Assembly (NCBI GenBank): GCA_946405135.1
Contig: CAMJGD010000006.1
Location: 1-64,000 of the forward strand
Length of the DNA stretch: 64,000 nt
Direction: 5' to 3'
Source of the DNA: an uncultured Clostridiaceae bacterium
GTDB lineage: Bacteria; Bacillota; Clostridia; Clostridiales; Clostridiaceae
In this document: piece after piece, positions 8,529-18,271 of the stretch
Layout: every line of letters begins with the position of its first letter
How positions within the stretch are numbered: position 1 is the first letter of the stretch
The notes under the pieces: model-generated
What the model was told of the DNA's origin: nothing
The model's database searches: none
Seen by the model: only the letters and a program-made list of their open reading frames with translations
Position numbers and translations under genes: made by a program

Positions 8529-9722
8529 CTATTTAATTACTCCTAATTCTTTACCTACTTTTTCATAAATAGCCAAAGCTTTATCCAACATTTCTTTAGT
8601 ATGAGCTGCTGTTGGCATATTTCTAACTCTTCCTGTGCCAAGTGGAACTGTTGGGAATACTATAGACTTAGCATATACTCCTTCTTCTATTAACTTCTTA
8701 CTAAATTCCTGAGTTAATTTTTCATCTCCTATGATACATGGAGTTATAGGTGTTTCACTATGTCCTATATCAAAACCTAATTTTTTTAAGCCGTCTTTTA
8801 GATATCTTCCATTTTCCCAAACTTTATCTACCAATTCTGTGCTTTCTGTCATTATATTTAAAGCTTCTATACAAGCCCCTGCTGCTGCTGGAGTCAAAGA
8901 TGTTGAGAATAAGAAAGGTCTTGCTCTTACTTTAAGCCAATCTATCAAATCTTGAGAACCTGCTACGTATCCGCCTACAACACCTATAGCTTTTGACAAA
9001 GTTCCTATTTGAAAATCTATTTTATCAGATAATCCAAAATGTTTAACTGTTCCAGCTCCTGCTCCCATTACTCCTGAGCCATGGGCATCATCTACATAAG
9101 TTATTAGATCAAATTCCTCTGCAATTTTAACTATCTCTGGAAGTTTCGCTACATCTCCATCCATAGAGAATACTCCATCAGTTATTACCATTACTTTCTC
9201 GTATAGTCCGCTTTCTTTTGCTTCTTTAGCCTTTCTTCTTAAATCTTCCATATCAGAATGTTCAACTCTTATTATTTTAGCACCAGATAATCTACATCCA
9301 TCTATTATAGAAGCATGATTTAAAGCATCTGATAATATAGCATCTTTTTTGTTCATTACAGCTTGTATAGCTCCAGCATTACAGTTGAATCCGGATTGGA
9401 ATGCTATAGCTGCTTCTGTATGTTTAAATTCTGCTAATTTTTTTTCAAGTTCATCATGTATTTTTAATGTACCATTTATAGTTCTTACAGCACCTGCTCC
9501 TACACCATATACATTTGTTGCTTTTATAGCAGCATCTATCATCCTTGGATGAGTAGCTAATCCTAAATAGTTATTTGAGGATAAGTTTACAAGTTCTTTC
9601 CCATCAATTTTTATTATAGGACCATTAGCTCCTTCTAAAGTATTAATTACATTATATAGTCCCTTACTTTTTAAGTCATTTAGATTTTCTTTTAAAAAAT
9701 TGTTTAAGGCTTTACTTCCCAT
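8529..9722 (-). CDS. kbl: Glycine C-acetyltransferase (2-amino-3-ketobutyrate CoA ligase)
   Basis: Splits 2-amino-3-oxobutyrate with CoA into glycine and acetyl-CoA; with tdh it forms the two-step threonine degradation route. The 397-residue protein is an alpha-oxoamine synthase (PLP-dependent fold type I). The PLP lysine lies in [13 protein letters not shown] near residue 242, the cofactor-ring Asp in VDDAHGSGV, and the substrate region in SNNYLGLA. It is first in the kbl-tdh operon. A 13-bp palindrome about 170 bp upstream is a possible control site. Confidence 0.94.
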   Translation of the reverse strand: MGSKALNNFLKENLNDLKSKGLYNVINTLEGANGPIIKIDGKELVNLSSNNYLGLATHPRMIDAAIKATNVYGVGAGAVRTINGTLKIHDELEKKLAEFKHTEAAIAFQSGFNCNAGAIQAVMNKKDAILSDALNHASIIDGCRLSGAKIIRVEHSDMEDLRRKAKEAKESGLYEKVMVITDGVFSMDGDVAKLPEIVKIAEEFDLITYVDDAHGSGVMGAGAGTVKHFGLSDKIDFQIGTLSKAIGVVGGYVAGSQDLIDWLKVRARPFLFSTSLTPAAAGACIEALNIMTESTELVDKVWENGRYLKDGLKKLGFDIGHSETPITPCIIGDEKLTQEFSKKLIEEGVYAKSIVFPTVPLGTGRVRNMPTAAHTKEMLDKALAIYEKVGKELGVIK

Positions 9723-9894
9723 TTAATTGCCTCCCTAAAATTTATTATATTTGTATTTCATACAAGTACATTTTTTATATTTTGTCTATAATTTTATTAT
9801 ATCAGAGAGATACATATATTTCTACAGACTATTAAGCTTTAATTATTATTCTATTCTTCATATTCATCAAATTAGCTTTAACTTTTTAACTATT

Positions 9895-9907
9895 TGAAAC
9901 GTTTTCA
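9895..9907. promoter_or_regulatory. Possible LacI/CcpA-type operator upstream of kbl
   Basis: TGAAA-CGT-TTTCA, a perfect 5-3-5 palindrome, 172 bp upstream of the kbl start. LacI-family operators share such arms and a central CG, and a CcpA-like gene is in this window. The spacing differs by one base from the classic Bacillus cre consensus, so this is weak. The rest of 9723-10399 is AT-rich, and the only other structure I see in it is the hairpin at 10260. Confidence 0.3.
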
Positions 9908-10224
9908 CGATTTTTCTTCTATTTTTACTTATTATTCACCATTTACAATTTGCAGTGAATGTATTTATGAACTATGCTTCATTTTTGCTTAATATGAAAA
10001 TGTGCTGGTATACACAGAATTTATTTTTATACTTCCAAATGCTTATATTGACTTTTTTATTCGTGTCCATTATATTATTATTATAACTTTTTAATGATTT
10101 AATATATTGAAGCAAAAGATTTTTATTGTCATTAACATTTCATATTTCTGATAATTTATAAATATCATTAACTTTTTATACTATAAATCATATAATAAAT
10201 TAAACTCCTTAAAGATCCCCCATA

Positions 10225-10302
10225 TTTAGCCTTTAGTCCTGGCTAAATTTCATATATGTGCCTATGCTATTATGAAAAATAAAGCATAGGCTATTTTTTA
10301 TT
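10225..10302 (+). promoter_or_regulatory. Structured leader or terminated short transcript upstream of the MATE gene
   Basis: Two plus-strand hairpins stand in a row: TAGCC/GGCTA (about 10227-10245) and a strong GCCTATGCT/AGCATAGGC stem (10260-10268 with 10283-10291) followed by TATTTTTT. The second looks like an intrinsic terminator 100 bp before the MATE start, with no gene upstream on this strand. It may be an attenuator for the exporter or the end of a small RNA. It matches no riboswitch class that I recognise. Confidence 0.45.
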
Positions 10303-10399
10303 ATTAACATAGACTTCCTTACTATCTATACATGTTGTGTTATACATAAAAATACCTTATGATTATTATTGTGTTACATTTTTTATATGAGGTGTTGGT

Positions 10400-11752
10400 A
10401 TGAAAATACGCAAAGATACAGTTAAAGATGTTCTTCATCTTGCCCTTCCAGCAGTAGGTGAAATGATATTATATATGATGATATGGGTATTAGATACCAT
10501 GATGGTTGGCCAATATGGCGGAAATATAGCCGTAAGCAGTGTGGGCTTAAGTTCTGAAATAATGTATACTTTTTCTAATATATTAATTAATGTAGGAATC
10601 TCTGTGGGCATAACCTCTTTAGTAGCTAGAAAAATGGGAGCAAAAGATTATAAAGCCGCAGAAGAATATTCTACCTTAGGCTTTATTGCAGGTGCTATAA
10701 TATCTCTATTTGTATTTTTAATATTTTTTATATTTAGCGCTGACATTCTTAAAGCTGCTGGTGCCAATGAAAATGTTATATCTTTGGGTTCTCCTTATAT
10801 GAAAATAGCTTCTATAGGAATCTTTTTCAATATGCTGATGAGCATATTAAATGCCATCTTAAGGGGCTCTGGAAATACAAAAACACCTATGTTAGCTTCA
10901 GTTTTAATAAATATAATAAACATAACTTTAGATTACGGTCTTATATTCGGTAAGCTAGGAATGCCTGAACTTGGAGTTGAAGGTGCTGCACTAGCTACAT
11001 CTATAGCCCAAACTATAGGCTTCATATTCATAGCTGTATACAGCACAAAAAAATCAAAGCTTAAGATAAATATGAAATATATATTAGATTTTAAATGTCA
11101 TAGAATGCGGGATTTGCTTAAACTTTCTATACCATCTTCAATGCAGGAAGGTGCTTTCAGCCTTAGCAGATTGTTATGCAATTTTATGATAATAAGTGCT
11201 GGTACTGTTGCTTTTGCTGCAAATCAGATAGCTACTACTATAGAGTCTATATCCTACATGCCAGGATGGGGATTTGCTGTAGCTGCTACCACATTAGTTG
11301 GACATAAGATAGGAGAAAAAGATTATAAGAAAGCAGAGGAATATGCCTATACTTCTATATTATTAGGTACACTAATCATGTTAATTTGTTCAGTTTTATT
11401 CCTGGTAGTTCCTAATGGACTAATTCGATTATTCATAAATAGCTCTGAAACAGAAGTTATAAGACTTGGTGCTTTATGCCTTATGGTAGCTTCTATGGAA
11501 CAACCCTTTATGGCTGTGTCTATGATAGTTGGCGGTATATTAAAAGGTTCAGGGAATACAAAAACTCCTTTTATAGTATCACTTATATCCAGCTGGATAA
11601 TAAGATTACCTATGATATTTTACTTCGTATATATTTTAAAACTCTCTGTAGTATATGTATGGGTTATAACTACAATTCAATGGATATTTGATGGAACTCT
11701 CATATATATTCTTTTTAAAAAGGATTTTAAAAAGATTAAGGAAAGAGCTTAA
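10400..11752 (+). CDS. MATE family efflux transporter
   Basis: A 450-residue integral membrane protein with about 12 hydrophobic segments in two homologous halves, a typical length for MATE exporters. These use Na+ or H+ gradients to expel cationic drugs or metabolites. The family-typical motifs include the N-terminal LALPAVGEMILYMM..DTMMVGQYG and RGSGNTKTPM repeated in each half (about residues 154 and 375). The start ATG follows GAGGTG. It is a single gene, with a structured leader upstream and a terminator overlapping its stop codon. The substrate cannot be told from sequence. It is a different subgroup from the second MATE gene at 16886-18271. Confidence 0.92.
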   Translation: MKIRKDTVKDVLHLALPAVGEMILYMMIWVLDTMMVGQYGGNIAVSSVGLSSEIMYTFSNILINVGISVGITSLVARKMGAKDYKAAEEYSTLGFIAGAIISLFVFLIFFIFSADILKAAGANENVISLGSPYMKIASIGIFFNMLMSILNAILRGSGNTKTPMLASVLINIINITLDYGLIFGKLGMPELGVEGAALATSIAQTIGFIFIAVYSTKKSKLKINMKYILDFKCHRMRDLLKLSIPSSMQEGAFSLSRLLCNFMIISAGTVAFAANQIATTIESISYMPGWGFAVAATTLVGHKIGEKDYKKAEEYAYTSILLGTLIMLICSVLFLVVPNGLIRLFINSSETEVIRLGALCLMVASMEQPFMAVSMIVGGILKGSGNTKTPFIVSLISSWIIRLPMIFYFVYILKLSVVYVWVITTIQWIFDGTLIYILFKKDFKKIKERA

Positions 11753-11780
11753 CTGAAAATTCAGTTAAGCTCTTTTTTAT
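11742..11780 (+). terminator. Terminator overlapping the MATE stop codon
   Basis: A 15-bp near-perfect stem (11742-11756 with 11761-11776) around a 4-nt loop, followed by T residues. The TAA at 11750-11752 lies inside the 5' arm. Confidence 0.9.
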
Positions 11781-11865
11781 CCGCTATATTTTCTGCTTAT
11801 AAAACAAAGCACAAAGCAGCTTGTCCTTTTATATTTAACTGTTCAAGATAATATTGTGTATATCT

Positions 11866-12321
11866 TTATCTAACTTGTAGCTGCGCTTGTTTAGGCAAAT
11901 TTTCTTGTAGAATAGTAATTACTTTATTGTAATCACTCTTTTTAAAATGAAATGTCTGCTCCATAAAATCACCTGATAACTTAACCTTTATGTCCTTTGA
12001 ATTGATTATCATAACTTTTTTAATTTCATTCCACAATATAACCTCTTTACATTTATACATTGATATGAACCCTTTTGAACTAATCCCTTCTTTAATCCAT
12101 ATACTTATAAACATAAGAATTCCCAATACTCCTGTTACATAATGAATCCAAGTATCAGCATAAAAATATATAATCCACACAAAAACAGCCACAGAAAGCA
12201 ATACAATAGTAATTTCTATGTACCTTTTTCTCGTTGATATCACTAATTCTTTCATATATCTTAACTGTTTTAAAATAATCAAAATAAAAAGCAATGGTAT
12301 AATAATGTAAGCAAATTTCAT
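11866..12321 (-). CDS. Small membrane protein with C-terminal DUF5673-like domain
   Basis: A 151-residue protein of unknown function. It has an N-terminal transmembrane helix (residues 3-18) and two more at about 35-53 and 58-75. These are followed by a soluble C-terminal domain with the pattern GISSKGF...KCKEVILWNEIKKVMI. The same order and pattern occur in the 176-residue protein at 27033-27563 (GIKGI...CFIPWDKVKYW), so the two are probably distant relatives. It lies upstream of the glycine-zipper gene on the right side, facing the same way as the ABC exporter. No function can be assigned. Confidence 0.6.
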   Translation of the reverse strand: MKFAYIIIPLLFILIILKQLRYMKELVISTRKRYIEITIVLLSVAVFVWIIYFYADTWIHYVTGVLGILMFISIWIKEGISSKGFISMYKCKEVILWNEIKKVMIINSKDIKVKLSGDFMEQTFHFKKSDYNKVITILQENLPKQAQLQVR

Positions 12322-12380
12322 TAACCCCGTCTCCTTCGCAAGTAATAGTTAAGAAGTATAATTATTTTCTATCCTTACTC

Positions 12381-12626
12381 TTACCTCTTACCTCTCACTT
12401 TTCTCCTAAGGCGTACTATAATCCCCACTATAATTCCAATAACGCCACCAGCTGACATACCTAGAATTACATTATCCATTACAGCACCTGCCATTATACC
12501 AATACCACATCCAAAACAAATACCTAAAGCTACTTCTTTGTTTTTATCTTCCTTACTGTGATTTTCTTTTTTAATATCTTCTTTTTTGGATTTATCCTCC
12601 ATAGCCTCCAAAATAAGTCCCCCCAT
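12381..12626 (-). CDS. Small glycine-rich membrane protein
   Basis: Up to 81 residues. A very charged N-terminal tail (KSKKEDIKKENHSKEDKNKE) is followed by two glycine-rich hydrophobic segments (GICFGCGIGIMAGAVM and GMSAGGVIGIIVGIIV), then a basic end, RLRRKVRGKR. The glycine zipper pattern suggests a membrane hairpin that may oligomerise. The start is uncertain: the first ATG lacks a ribosome site, whereas GGGGGA precedes a TTG at codon 6 and GGAGG lies only 2 nt before an ATG at codon 9 (12602). Function unknown. Confidence 0.55.
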   Translation of the reverse strand: MGGLILEAMEDKSKKEDIKKENHSKEDKNKEVALGICFGCGIGIMAGAVMDNVILGMSAGGVIGIIVGIIVRLRRKVRGKR

Positions 12627-12703
12627 TTTATTTATCTATATATTATACGAAAAAAATATAAGAAAAGTAGGAAAATATAGACTATTACAATTTCAAATTT
12701 TAT

Positions 12704-14362
12704 TTATTCAATATTTACATAAAACTTGTAAGCTCTATGTTTTATATATTGTATAAAACCTATTATTAGCAGTATAGATATAACACTTATCAATACAAAA
12801 GCTATCCCTAAGGATGGTTCAAATTTTATAGTCAAAAATGCATTAGCTCCAGCTAAAGCCATAGTAATTAATGTACTTATCAAAGAATTAAAATTCTGCT
12901 TTACAGCCTTTTGCTCATCATCCCAGTTAAGTTTTGGTCTTTTTAAATCTATAAGAATGCCTAAAGCACAAGTTAAAAAGTTTGCAAGACATGAAACTAT
13001 AAATATAAGCACCGCTATAAATACTGGAACTTTCATCACTAAAAACATTAAGAAGAAAAATATTAAGCTTACCATGTTTACTATAAAACCAGAAAACAAT
13101 TTAGCAAGTATCTGTTCTGAATAACTTATAGGAATATACTTATTTATATACATATTGCTGCCTTCTCTTGATATAGCTGTGGAAGCTATCATACTAGTGC
13201 TTTGCATAAAAAGCATTATACTAAAAGAAACCCCAATAACTATACCTGATATACCTTTATCCCCCAATTTAGAAGTAAACTCTCCTAAACCGCTAAAGCT
13301 TTTTCCATTCATAAACATTGAAAATAGCAAGAATACAGGCCAAATAAAATTTCCAATAACGCAATTTACCAAAAATGCAGGAGTTCTAAATAAAATCTTT
13401 AATTCTTTAAAAGTATAAGATTTTAGTCTTGAATGCTGAATTGTCTTTTTGTCCAATTCTTCAGACCTTAATTCCTCCCTCTTAGCAAAAGAGTCTGATA
13501 TTCCCATAACTCCTTTAAAATATAAAGTTTTAGCTAAAAACATGAAAATACAAATTGCAGCACAGGTTATTACTATAAATATGATCATATTTAAAATCAT
13601 TTTTCCGCTGCCTGCACTGGCAAGTGAAAGTACACCAAATTTTAAAGTAGGAAATATACTATTAAATACTCTAGTTAATGAATTGTTGCCTTGAGATATT
13701 AAATCTACAATTTTACCGCTGCTTATCATAGAATTATTGGTTTTTTGAACTGCAATATTGGAACCTATAGCTATAAGCATAGCAAGTATTCCACCTATAG
13801 TTCTTAAAGCATCTTTATGCTTACCTAAATTAGTAAATCTCATTATTATCATATTTATTACAGCCGCTAATACTAAAGGGAATATAGGTAACCCTATAAA
13901 TATTATTATAGAAAATATCCAATATAGAATACCTGAAGAACTTTTAACTCCATATACTGATAATATAGGAAGTAAGATAAATATCTCTGTTAAGTATTCA
14001 TACATGAGAACTGTTATAAATTTTGCAATTAGAATATGATTAGGTTTTAATGGTAATGGTAGAAAAAATTCTACATCTTTAGAAAAATAGAAAATACTCA
14101 AAACATAAAGTATACCAAAAATGAATACCACTAAACTTACTAAAGAAAATCCTAAACTCAATATAATCCCCTGTTGATTTACACCTGATAATAAATCATA
14201 TGTATAACTTATAAATTTAACTAAAGGCACTCCTATACACCCAGCAAATATTAGTAAAGAAAATATAAACATTAGCTTGTCATAATTTTTTTTACCTTTT
14301 TTAGCTTTAGAGCCACCTGCAGTTTTTAGCATGGTCTTTACTAAAACATATATCTTATTCAT
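12704..14362 (-). CDS. ABC exporter permease
   Basis: A 552-residue integral membrane protein with roughly 12-14 hydrophobic segments. It resembles the large ABC-2 type permeases found next to a single ATPase gene in Firmicutes. Its start overlaps the end of the ATPase gene by 8 bp, which indicates translational coupling. The pair would form a homodimeric or pseudo-dimeric exporter in the cytoplasmic membrane. The cargo is unknown; no peptide, modification enzyme or regulator gene is adjacent. Confidence 0.85.
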   Translation of the reverse strand: MNKIYVLVKTMLKTAGGSKAKKGKKNYDKLMFIFSLLIFAGCIGVPLVKFISYTYDLLSGVNQQGIILSLGFSLVSLVVFIFGILYVLSIFYFSKDVEFFLPLPLKPNHILIAKFITVLMYEYLTEIFILLPILSVYGVKSSSGILYWIFSIIIFIGLPIFPLVLAAVINMIIMRFTNLGKHKDALRTIGGILAMLIAIGSNIAVQKTNNSMISSGKIVDLISQGNNSLTRVFNSIFPTLKFGVLSLASAGSGKMILNMIIFIVITCAAICIFMFLAKTLYFKGVMGISDSFAKREELRSEELDKKTIQHSRLKSYTFKELKILFRTPAFLVNCVIGNFIWPVFLLFSMFMNGKSFSGLGEFTSKLGDKGISGIVIGVSFSIMLFMQSTSMIASTAISREGSNMYINKYIPISYSEQILAKLFSGFIVNMVSLIFFFLMFLVMKVPVFIAVLIFIVSCLANFLTCALGILIDLKRPKLNWDDEQKAVKQNFNSLISTLITMALAGANAFLTIKFEPSLGIAFVLISVISILLIIGFIQYIKHRAYKFYVNIE

Positions 14363-15080
14363 TTTCAGTCATCTCCAAAAACATATTTTCTAAAGAAGAA
14401 TTTTCTTTCATATGCTCTTTTATCTCTTCTAGAGTGCCGCAAAAAAGAATTTTACCTTTATTTATGATAGCTACTCTATCACATAGCTTTTCTGCCACTT
14501 CCAAAACATGAGTGGAAAAAAATACAGTATTTCCGTTATCTGCATGCTCTCTCATCATTTCTTTTAGTATATGAGCTGACTTTGGATCTAGTCCAGTTAG
14601 TGGTTCATCTAGTATCCATATGGATGGATCATGCATTATAGCTCCCATAATAACAATCTTTTGTCTCATACCATGAGAGTAAGTTTGAATTTTATCATTA
14701 AGAGCATCGCTCATATCAAATCTTTTACTTAGTACTTCTATTCTTTCCTTCCTTAAGTCTTTAGGCACCTCATACATATCTCCCATGAAGTTTAGATATT
14801 CTATACCTTTTAACCTCAAAAACATATCTGGACTATCTGGAACAAACCCGAACTGTTTTTTTGCTTTTAGAGGATCTTTAACTATGCTGATACCATTTAA
14901 TTTTATCTCTCCCTGATCTAATTCAGTTATTCCTGTTATCATCTTTATAGTAGTAGTCTTTCCTGCACCATTAGGCCCTAAAAATCCAAATATTTCTCCA
15001 TTCCTTATGTCCAAATTCAGGCTGTCTACAGCTTTAGTAGTACCATTATAAGTTTTAGTAACATTTGAAATTTCTATCAT
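14355..15080 (-). CDS. ABC transporter ATP-binding protein
   Basis: A 241-residue nucleotide-binding subunit. The Walker A motif is GPNGAGKTT near residue 36, the signature motif is the variant YSHGMRQKI near 138, and Walker B is WILDEPLTGLDP near 156-165, followed by the H-loop STH. It belongs to the ABC-2/CcmA-like exporter group. It pairs with the overlapping permease gene downstream. The transcript appears to start in the 170-bp gap before spmB. Confidence 0.93.
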   Translation of the reverse strand: MIEISNVTKTYNGTTKAVDSLNLDIRNGEIFGFLGPNGAGKTTTIKMITGITELDQGEIKLNGISIVKDPLKAKKQFGFVPDSPDMFLRLKGIEYLNFMGDMYEVPKDLRKERIEVLSKRFDMSDALNDKIQTYSHGMRQKIVIMGAIMHDPSIWILDEPLTGLDPKSAHILKEMMREHADNGNTVFFSTHVLEVAEKLCDRVAIINKGKILFCGTLEEIKEHMKENSSLENMFLEMTENE

Positions 15081-15176
15081 GTTTAAATCCCCCTTTTAGT
15101 TGATTAAAAAGTTTATCAATGTTTACAACTTTATTATATATTATTAATAATTCCTTAACAAGCTTCATAAAAATAT

Positions 15177-15202
15177 AAAAAGAGTTATTGCATACTCTTT
15201 AT
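15177..15202 (-). terminator. Weak terminator after spmB
   Basis: AAAGAGT / ACTCTTT stem (15179-15185 with 15194-15200), followed on the minus strand by a T-rich stretch. It lies 50 bp beyond the spmB stop. Confidence 0.5.
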
Positions 15203-15249
15203 GACGTTTGCTTTATTCTTATTCTTTTCTCTCTTAATTGCTCATTTTT

Positions 15250-15774
15250 TCACAATATTAATAGCTTTACTATAAATGTAGCTACAATTATTGCTACCAA
15301 ATCTGCCATTACCGCTGCCCAAACAGTGTGTCTAACCTTTTTTATACCTACAGCTCCAAAATAAACTGTAACTGTATAAAATATGGTTTCTGTTGAACCC
15401 ATTATTATTGAAGAAATTAACCCAATAGATGTGTCTGCGCCATATTGCTTTATGATATCGCTGTACACCCCCAAGGCACCACTGCCTGATAGAGGTTTTA
15501 TTAAAATAAGAGGAACTATTTCCACTGGAATTCCCACAAATTTAACCACCGGATTAATAAAATACATTAAATAGTCCATAGCTCCAGACTCTCTAAAAAC
15601 TTTCACTGCCAATATCATAGCTAAAAGATAAGGAAAAATCCTAAGGCATATATGTATTCCATCCTTAGCACCCTCTACAAAACATTCATAAACTTTTACT
15701 CCATTGATTGCACCATATATAATTACAAGCACAATTATTAAAGGTATTATCCCCTTCAAAATATATCCAATCAT
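15250..15774 (-). CDS. spmB: Spore maturation protein B
   Basis: A 174-residue membrane protein with nucleoside-recognition (Gate) domain features: several hydrophobic segments and the conserved SGSGALGVYSDIIKQYG and SIIMGSTETIFYTVTVYFG motifs. SpmA and SpmB are needed for proper dehydration of the spore core in Bacillus and Clostridium perfringens, and act in the forespore membranes. It lies 28 bp downstream of spmA in the same operon. AAAGGA stands 9 nt before the ATG. Confidence 0.93.
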   Translation of the reverse strand: MIGYILKGIIPLIIVLVIIYGAINGVKVYECFVEGAKDGIHICLRIFPYLLAMILAVKVFRESGAMDYLMYFINPVVKFVGIPVEIVPLILIKPLSGSGALGVYSDIIKQYGADTSIGLISSIIMGSTETIFYTVTVYFGAVGIKKVRHTVWAAVMADLVAIIVATFIVKLLIL

Positions 15775-15802
15775 TCATTTCAATCCTTTCACTTACTGAT
15801 AA

Positions 15803-16378
15803 TTAAAAATACCTTTCAAGCAGCTTACAGGCTGATACTCCAACTAAAGCAGCACAAGCAGTAGTTATAATACTAGGAATTATTATTCCCCCTGGATTTT
15901 GCGAGTTACAGGCAGCCCTTATAGATATTATGGTGGTAGGACCCAGCTGAATACATGCAGCATTTAGTACAATGAACAGTGCCATATCATCACTAGCCCT
16001 CTTCTTATCCTCATTAATTTTTTGTAATTCTTCCATAGCTTTTATACCAAAAGGAGTAGCTGCATTAGATAATCCCATCATGTTAGCAGTAAGATTCATA
16101 ACTATTGCCCCCATAGCCCTATCACTATGAGAAGCTTCCTTAAATAATAAATTTAAAATAGGTCTTAACACCTTTGCTATTTTCCCAGTAAGCCCGCTTT
16201 TTTCAGCTATCTTCATGATACCGCACCATAAGCACATTATGCCTACAAGTCCTATCATAAGCTCCACTGTAGAAGCCGCAGAATCTATTACAGATTTAGA
16301 CACTATCTCAACTTTACCTGTAAAAAATCCAAGAACAACTCCAAAAAATATCATAAAAAACCATATGTAATTAATCAT
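15803..16378 (-). CDS. spmA: Spore maturation protein A
   Basis: A 191-residue membrane protein of the same Gate-domain superfamily as SpmB. Motifs include MIGLVGIMCLWCGIMKIAEKSG, NLTANMMGLSNAATPFGIKAM and the C-terminal run QLGPTTIISIRAA. It acts with SpmB in spore core dehydration and heat resistance. It is the first gene of the spmA-spmB pair. The usual dacB partner found in Bacillus is absent here. Confidence 0.93.
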   Translation of the reverse strand: MINYIWFFMIFFGVVLGFFTGKVEIVSKSVIDSAASTVELMIGLVGIMCLWCGIMKIAEKSGLTGKIAKVLRPILNLLFKEASHSDRAMGAIVMNLTANMMGLSNAATPFGIKAMEELQKINEDKKRASDDMALFIVLNAACIQLGPTTIISIRAACNSQNPGGIIIPSIITTACAALVGVSACKLLERYF

Positions 16379-16554
16379 AAAACCTCCATAAAACTATTAA
16401 AATTAAAAAGTAATATTCAATCTAATATATGTGTAACTTGTAATAATAAGACTATGAAAATTAGACTAGTGAATGTTGCAAAGCAATTGCAATAATGTTA
16501 CCATGTTATATGTAAGTTTTTTAAAATTATTTTTGTTTTTAAATGGAGGCTTTT

Positions 16555-16797
16555 ATGACAATTAAAGATATAATGAAATATATTGAAAGTGAGTATAAAG
16601 TGATAAATGAAACACCCTGTGAAATCTGTGGTGGTGACTATATAGCAGAAGATTTAGAAATTGCTCTTATAGATGGTATACCTTTTGACATATGTGATTG
16701 CATATGCTCAAGTTGTGGACATGAAAAAGAATTCTTATTTACAGCTCCTTTTATAGAAGATAAGGATTATAAAAAAATAGTTAAAACATTAAACTAA
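16555..16797 (+). CDS. Small zinc-finger-like protein
   Basis: An 80-residue protein with two Cys pairs, CEIC near residue 18 and CSSC near residue 56, and an additional CDC between them, which suggests a zinc or Fe-S site. The start at 16555 follows GGAGG with a 5-nt gap; the longer reading from 16543 would put that ribosome site inside the gene. It stands alone between spmA and a MATE gene, with its own terminator. A TTGCAA-N5-TTGCAA palindrome lies about 65 bp upstream. Function unknown. Confidence 0.7.
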   Translation: MTIKDIMKYIESEYKVINETPCEICGGDYIAEDLEIALIDGIPFDICDCICSSCGHEKEFLFTAPFIEDKDYKKIVKTLN

Positions 16798-16802
16798 AAT
16801 AT

Positions 16803-16850
16803 AAAGCTTGCAAGCTTCAATAGATATAACTGAAGCTGCAAGCTTTTATT
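16803..16850. terminator. Bidirectional terminator between the zinc-finger gene and the MATE gene
   Basis: A stem of about 16 bp with one bulge (16803-16819 with 16831-16846) and an 11-nt loop, flanked by T-rich ends on both strands. Confidence 0.82.
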
Positions 16851-16885
16851 TATTCATAGTATATTATTTAATTTAGTAATTTACT

Positions 16886-18271
16886 TCATATATTTTCTAT
16901 ACTTTCATTTCCTGAATTTTCATGGGCCTCTTTAAGCTTTCCCATTTCTTTATACAAAAATATGCCTGTAATTATAGCAGATAATCCATCAGAAATAGGG
17001 CCTGCCATCCAAACTCCATTAAGTCCAAATATATTAGGTAATGTTAATAATAAAGGAATTAAAAGTATTACCTGCCTTAGCATGCTTAACAGCATTGCCA
17101 TCTTTGCTTTTCCTACAGCCTGGAAGTAGTTGGTGCTTATGATCTGAAACCCTATCACAGGAAGCATAAATAAATATATTCTTATACCTCTGGCACCTAT
17201 TTTCACTAATTCTGGATCCTTATTAAACAGTTTTACTATACCCTCAGGGAACAGCTGTATAACTAAAAATCCTGTTACAGCAACTACAGTAGCTGCAGTA
17301 ATAGCATATTTTAAAGCATCCTTTACTCTTTTATAAGACTTAGCACCATAGTTAAATCCTATTATAGGTTGAGACCCTTGGTTAAGTCCAAACATAGGCA
17401 TTAAGAATATGAGTGCTACACTATTTATAATAGTCATAGCCCCTATAGCCAAATCACCGCCATTATTCTTTAAAGCTTTATTAGATATCACAGATACTAT
17501 ACTTGCAGCTATCTGCATAGCAAAAGGGGCTACTCCTATAGCTAATATAGTTCTTACTATATATTTATCCAGTTTTAAATTATCTTTTTTTAATTTTAAA
17601 GTGCTCTTACCTCTTAGAAAATAGCTAATCACCCAAATAGCGGATACTATTTGAGATATAACCGTAGCTATAGCTGCACCCTTTACTCCCATACCAAATA
17701 CAAATATAAATATTGGATCTAAAACAGTATTCAATATAGCTCCTATAAGCATAGTCATCATAGATATTTTAGGATTACCTTCCGCCCTTATAAGATTATT
17801 TAAACCGAACCCCAAAGAACTGGCTATTGTCCCCATAAAAATTATATTTATATAATCTTTTGCATAAACAAATGTATCTCCTGCAGCACCAAATGCAACT
17901 AGCACCTTATCCACTGTTAAAATACCAACTATAGTTATAGTTATACTTATTATACTTATTAAGACAAAGGCATTACCTAAAATATGTTCTGCTTCATCCT
18001 TCTTTTTTTGCCCAAGTCTTATGGAAGTAGAAGCTCCTGCCCCTATACCTATTAGCATACCAAAGGCCATTATTATGGTACTAATTGGCAGAGTCAATCC
18101 AACACCAGATATAGCAATACCACCTACATCCTTTATATGTCCTATGTAAATCCTATCCACAATATTGTATAAAGCATTAACTAGCATACCAACTATAGCA
18201 GGTATGGAAAATTTAACCAGAAGTTCTCCTACTGGCTCTGTGGCTAACCTTTTCTGCCTATCTTTTTCCAT
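16886..18271 (-). CDS. MATE family efflux transporter (MepA-like)
   Basis: A 461-residue, 12-helix exporter with the N-terminal motif PVGELLVKFSIPAIVGMLVNALYNIVDRIYIG and GIGAGASTSIRLGQ, typical of the MepA/NorM-like Firmicute subgroup. MepA-type proteins expel quaternary ammonium compounds and some drugs. The start overlaps the end of the MarR gene by 14 bp. The arrangement matches mepR-mepA of Staphylococcus, so export is probably induced when a ligand releases the MarR repressor from the operators upstream. Confidence 0.92.
   Translation of the reverse strand: MEKDRQKRLATEPVGELLVKFSIPAIVGMLVNALYNIVDRIYIGHIKDVGGIAISGVGLTLPISTIIMAFGMLIGIGAGASTSIRLGQKKKDEAEHILGNAFVLISIISITITIVGILTVDKVLVAFGAAGDTFVYAKDYINIIFMGTIASSLGFGLNNLIRAEGNPKISMMTMLIGAILNTVLDPIFIFVFGMGVKGAAIATVISQIVSAIWVISYFLRGKSTLKLKKDNLKLDKYIVRTILAIGVAPFAMQIAASIVSVISNKALKNNGGDLAIGAMTIINSVALIFLMPMFGLNQGSQPIIGFNYGAKSYKRVKDALKYAITAATVVAVTGFLVIQLFPEGIVKLFNKDPELVKIGARGIRIYLFMLPVIGFQIISTNYFQAVGKAKMAMLLSMLRQVILLIPLLLTLPNIFGLNGVWMAGPISDGLSAIITGIFLYKEMGKLKEAHENSGNESIENI

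Noticed and set aside
16474..16490. TTGCAA-N5-TTGCAA palindrome upstream of the small zinc-finger gene as an operator
   Set aside because: Short and AT-rich, with no regulator nearby and no clear promoter around it; chance occurrence is likely.
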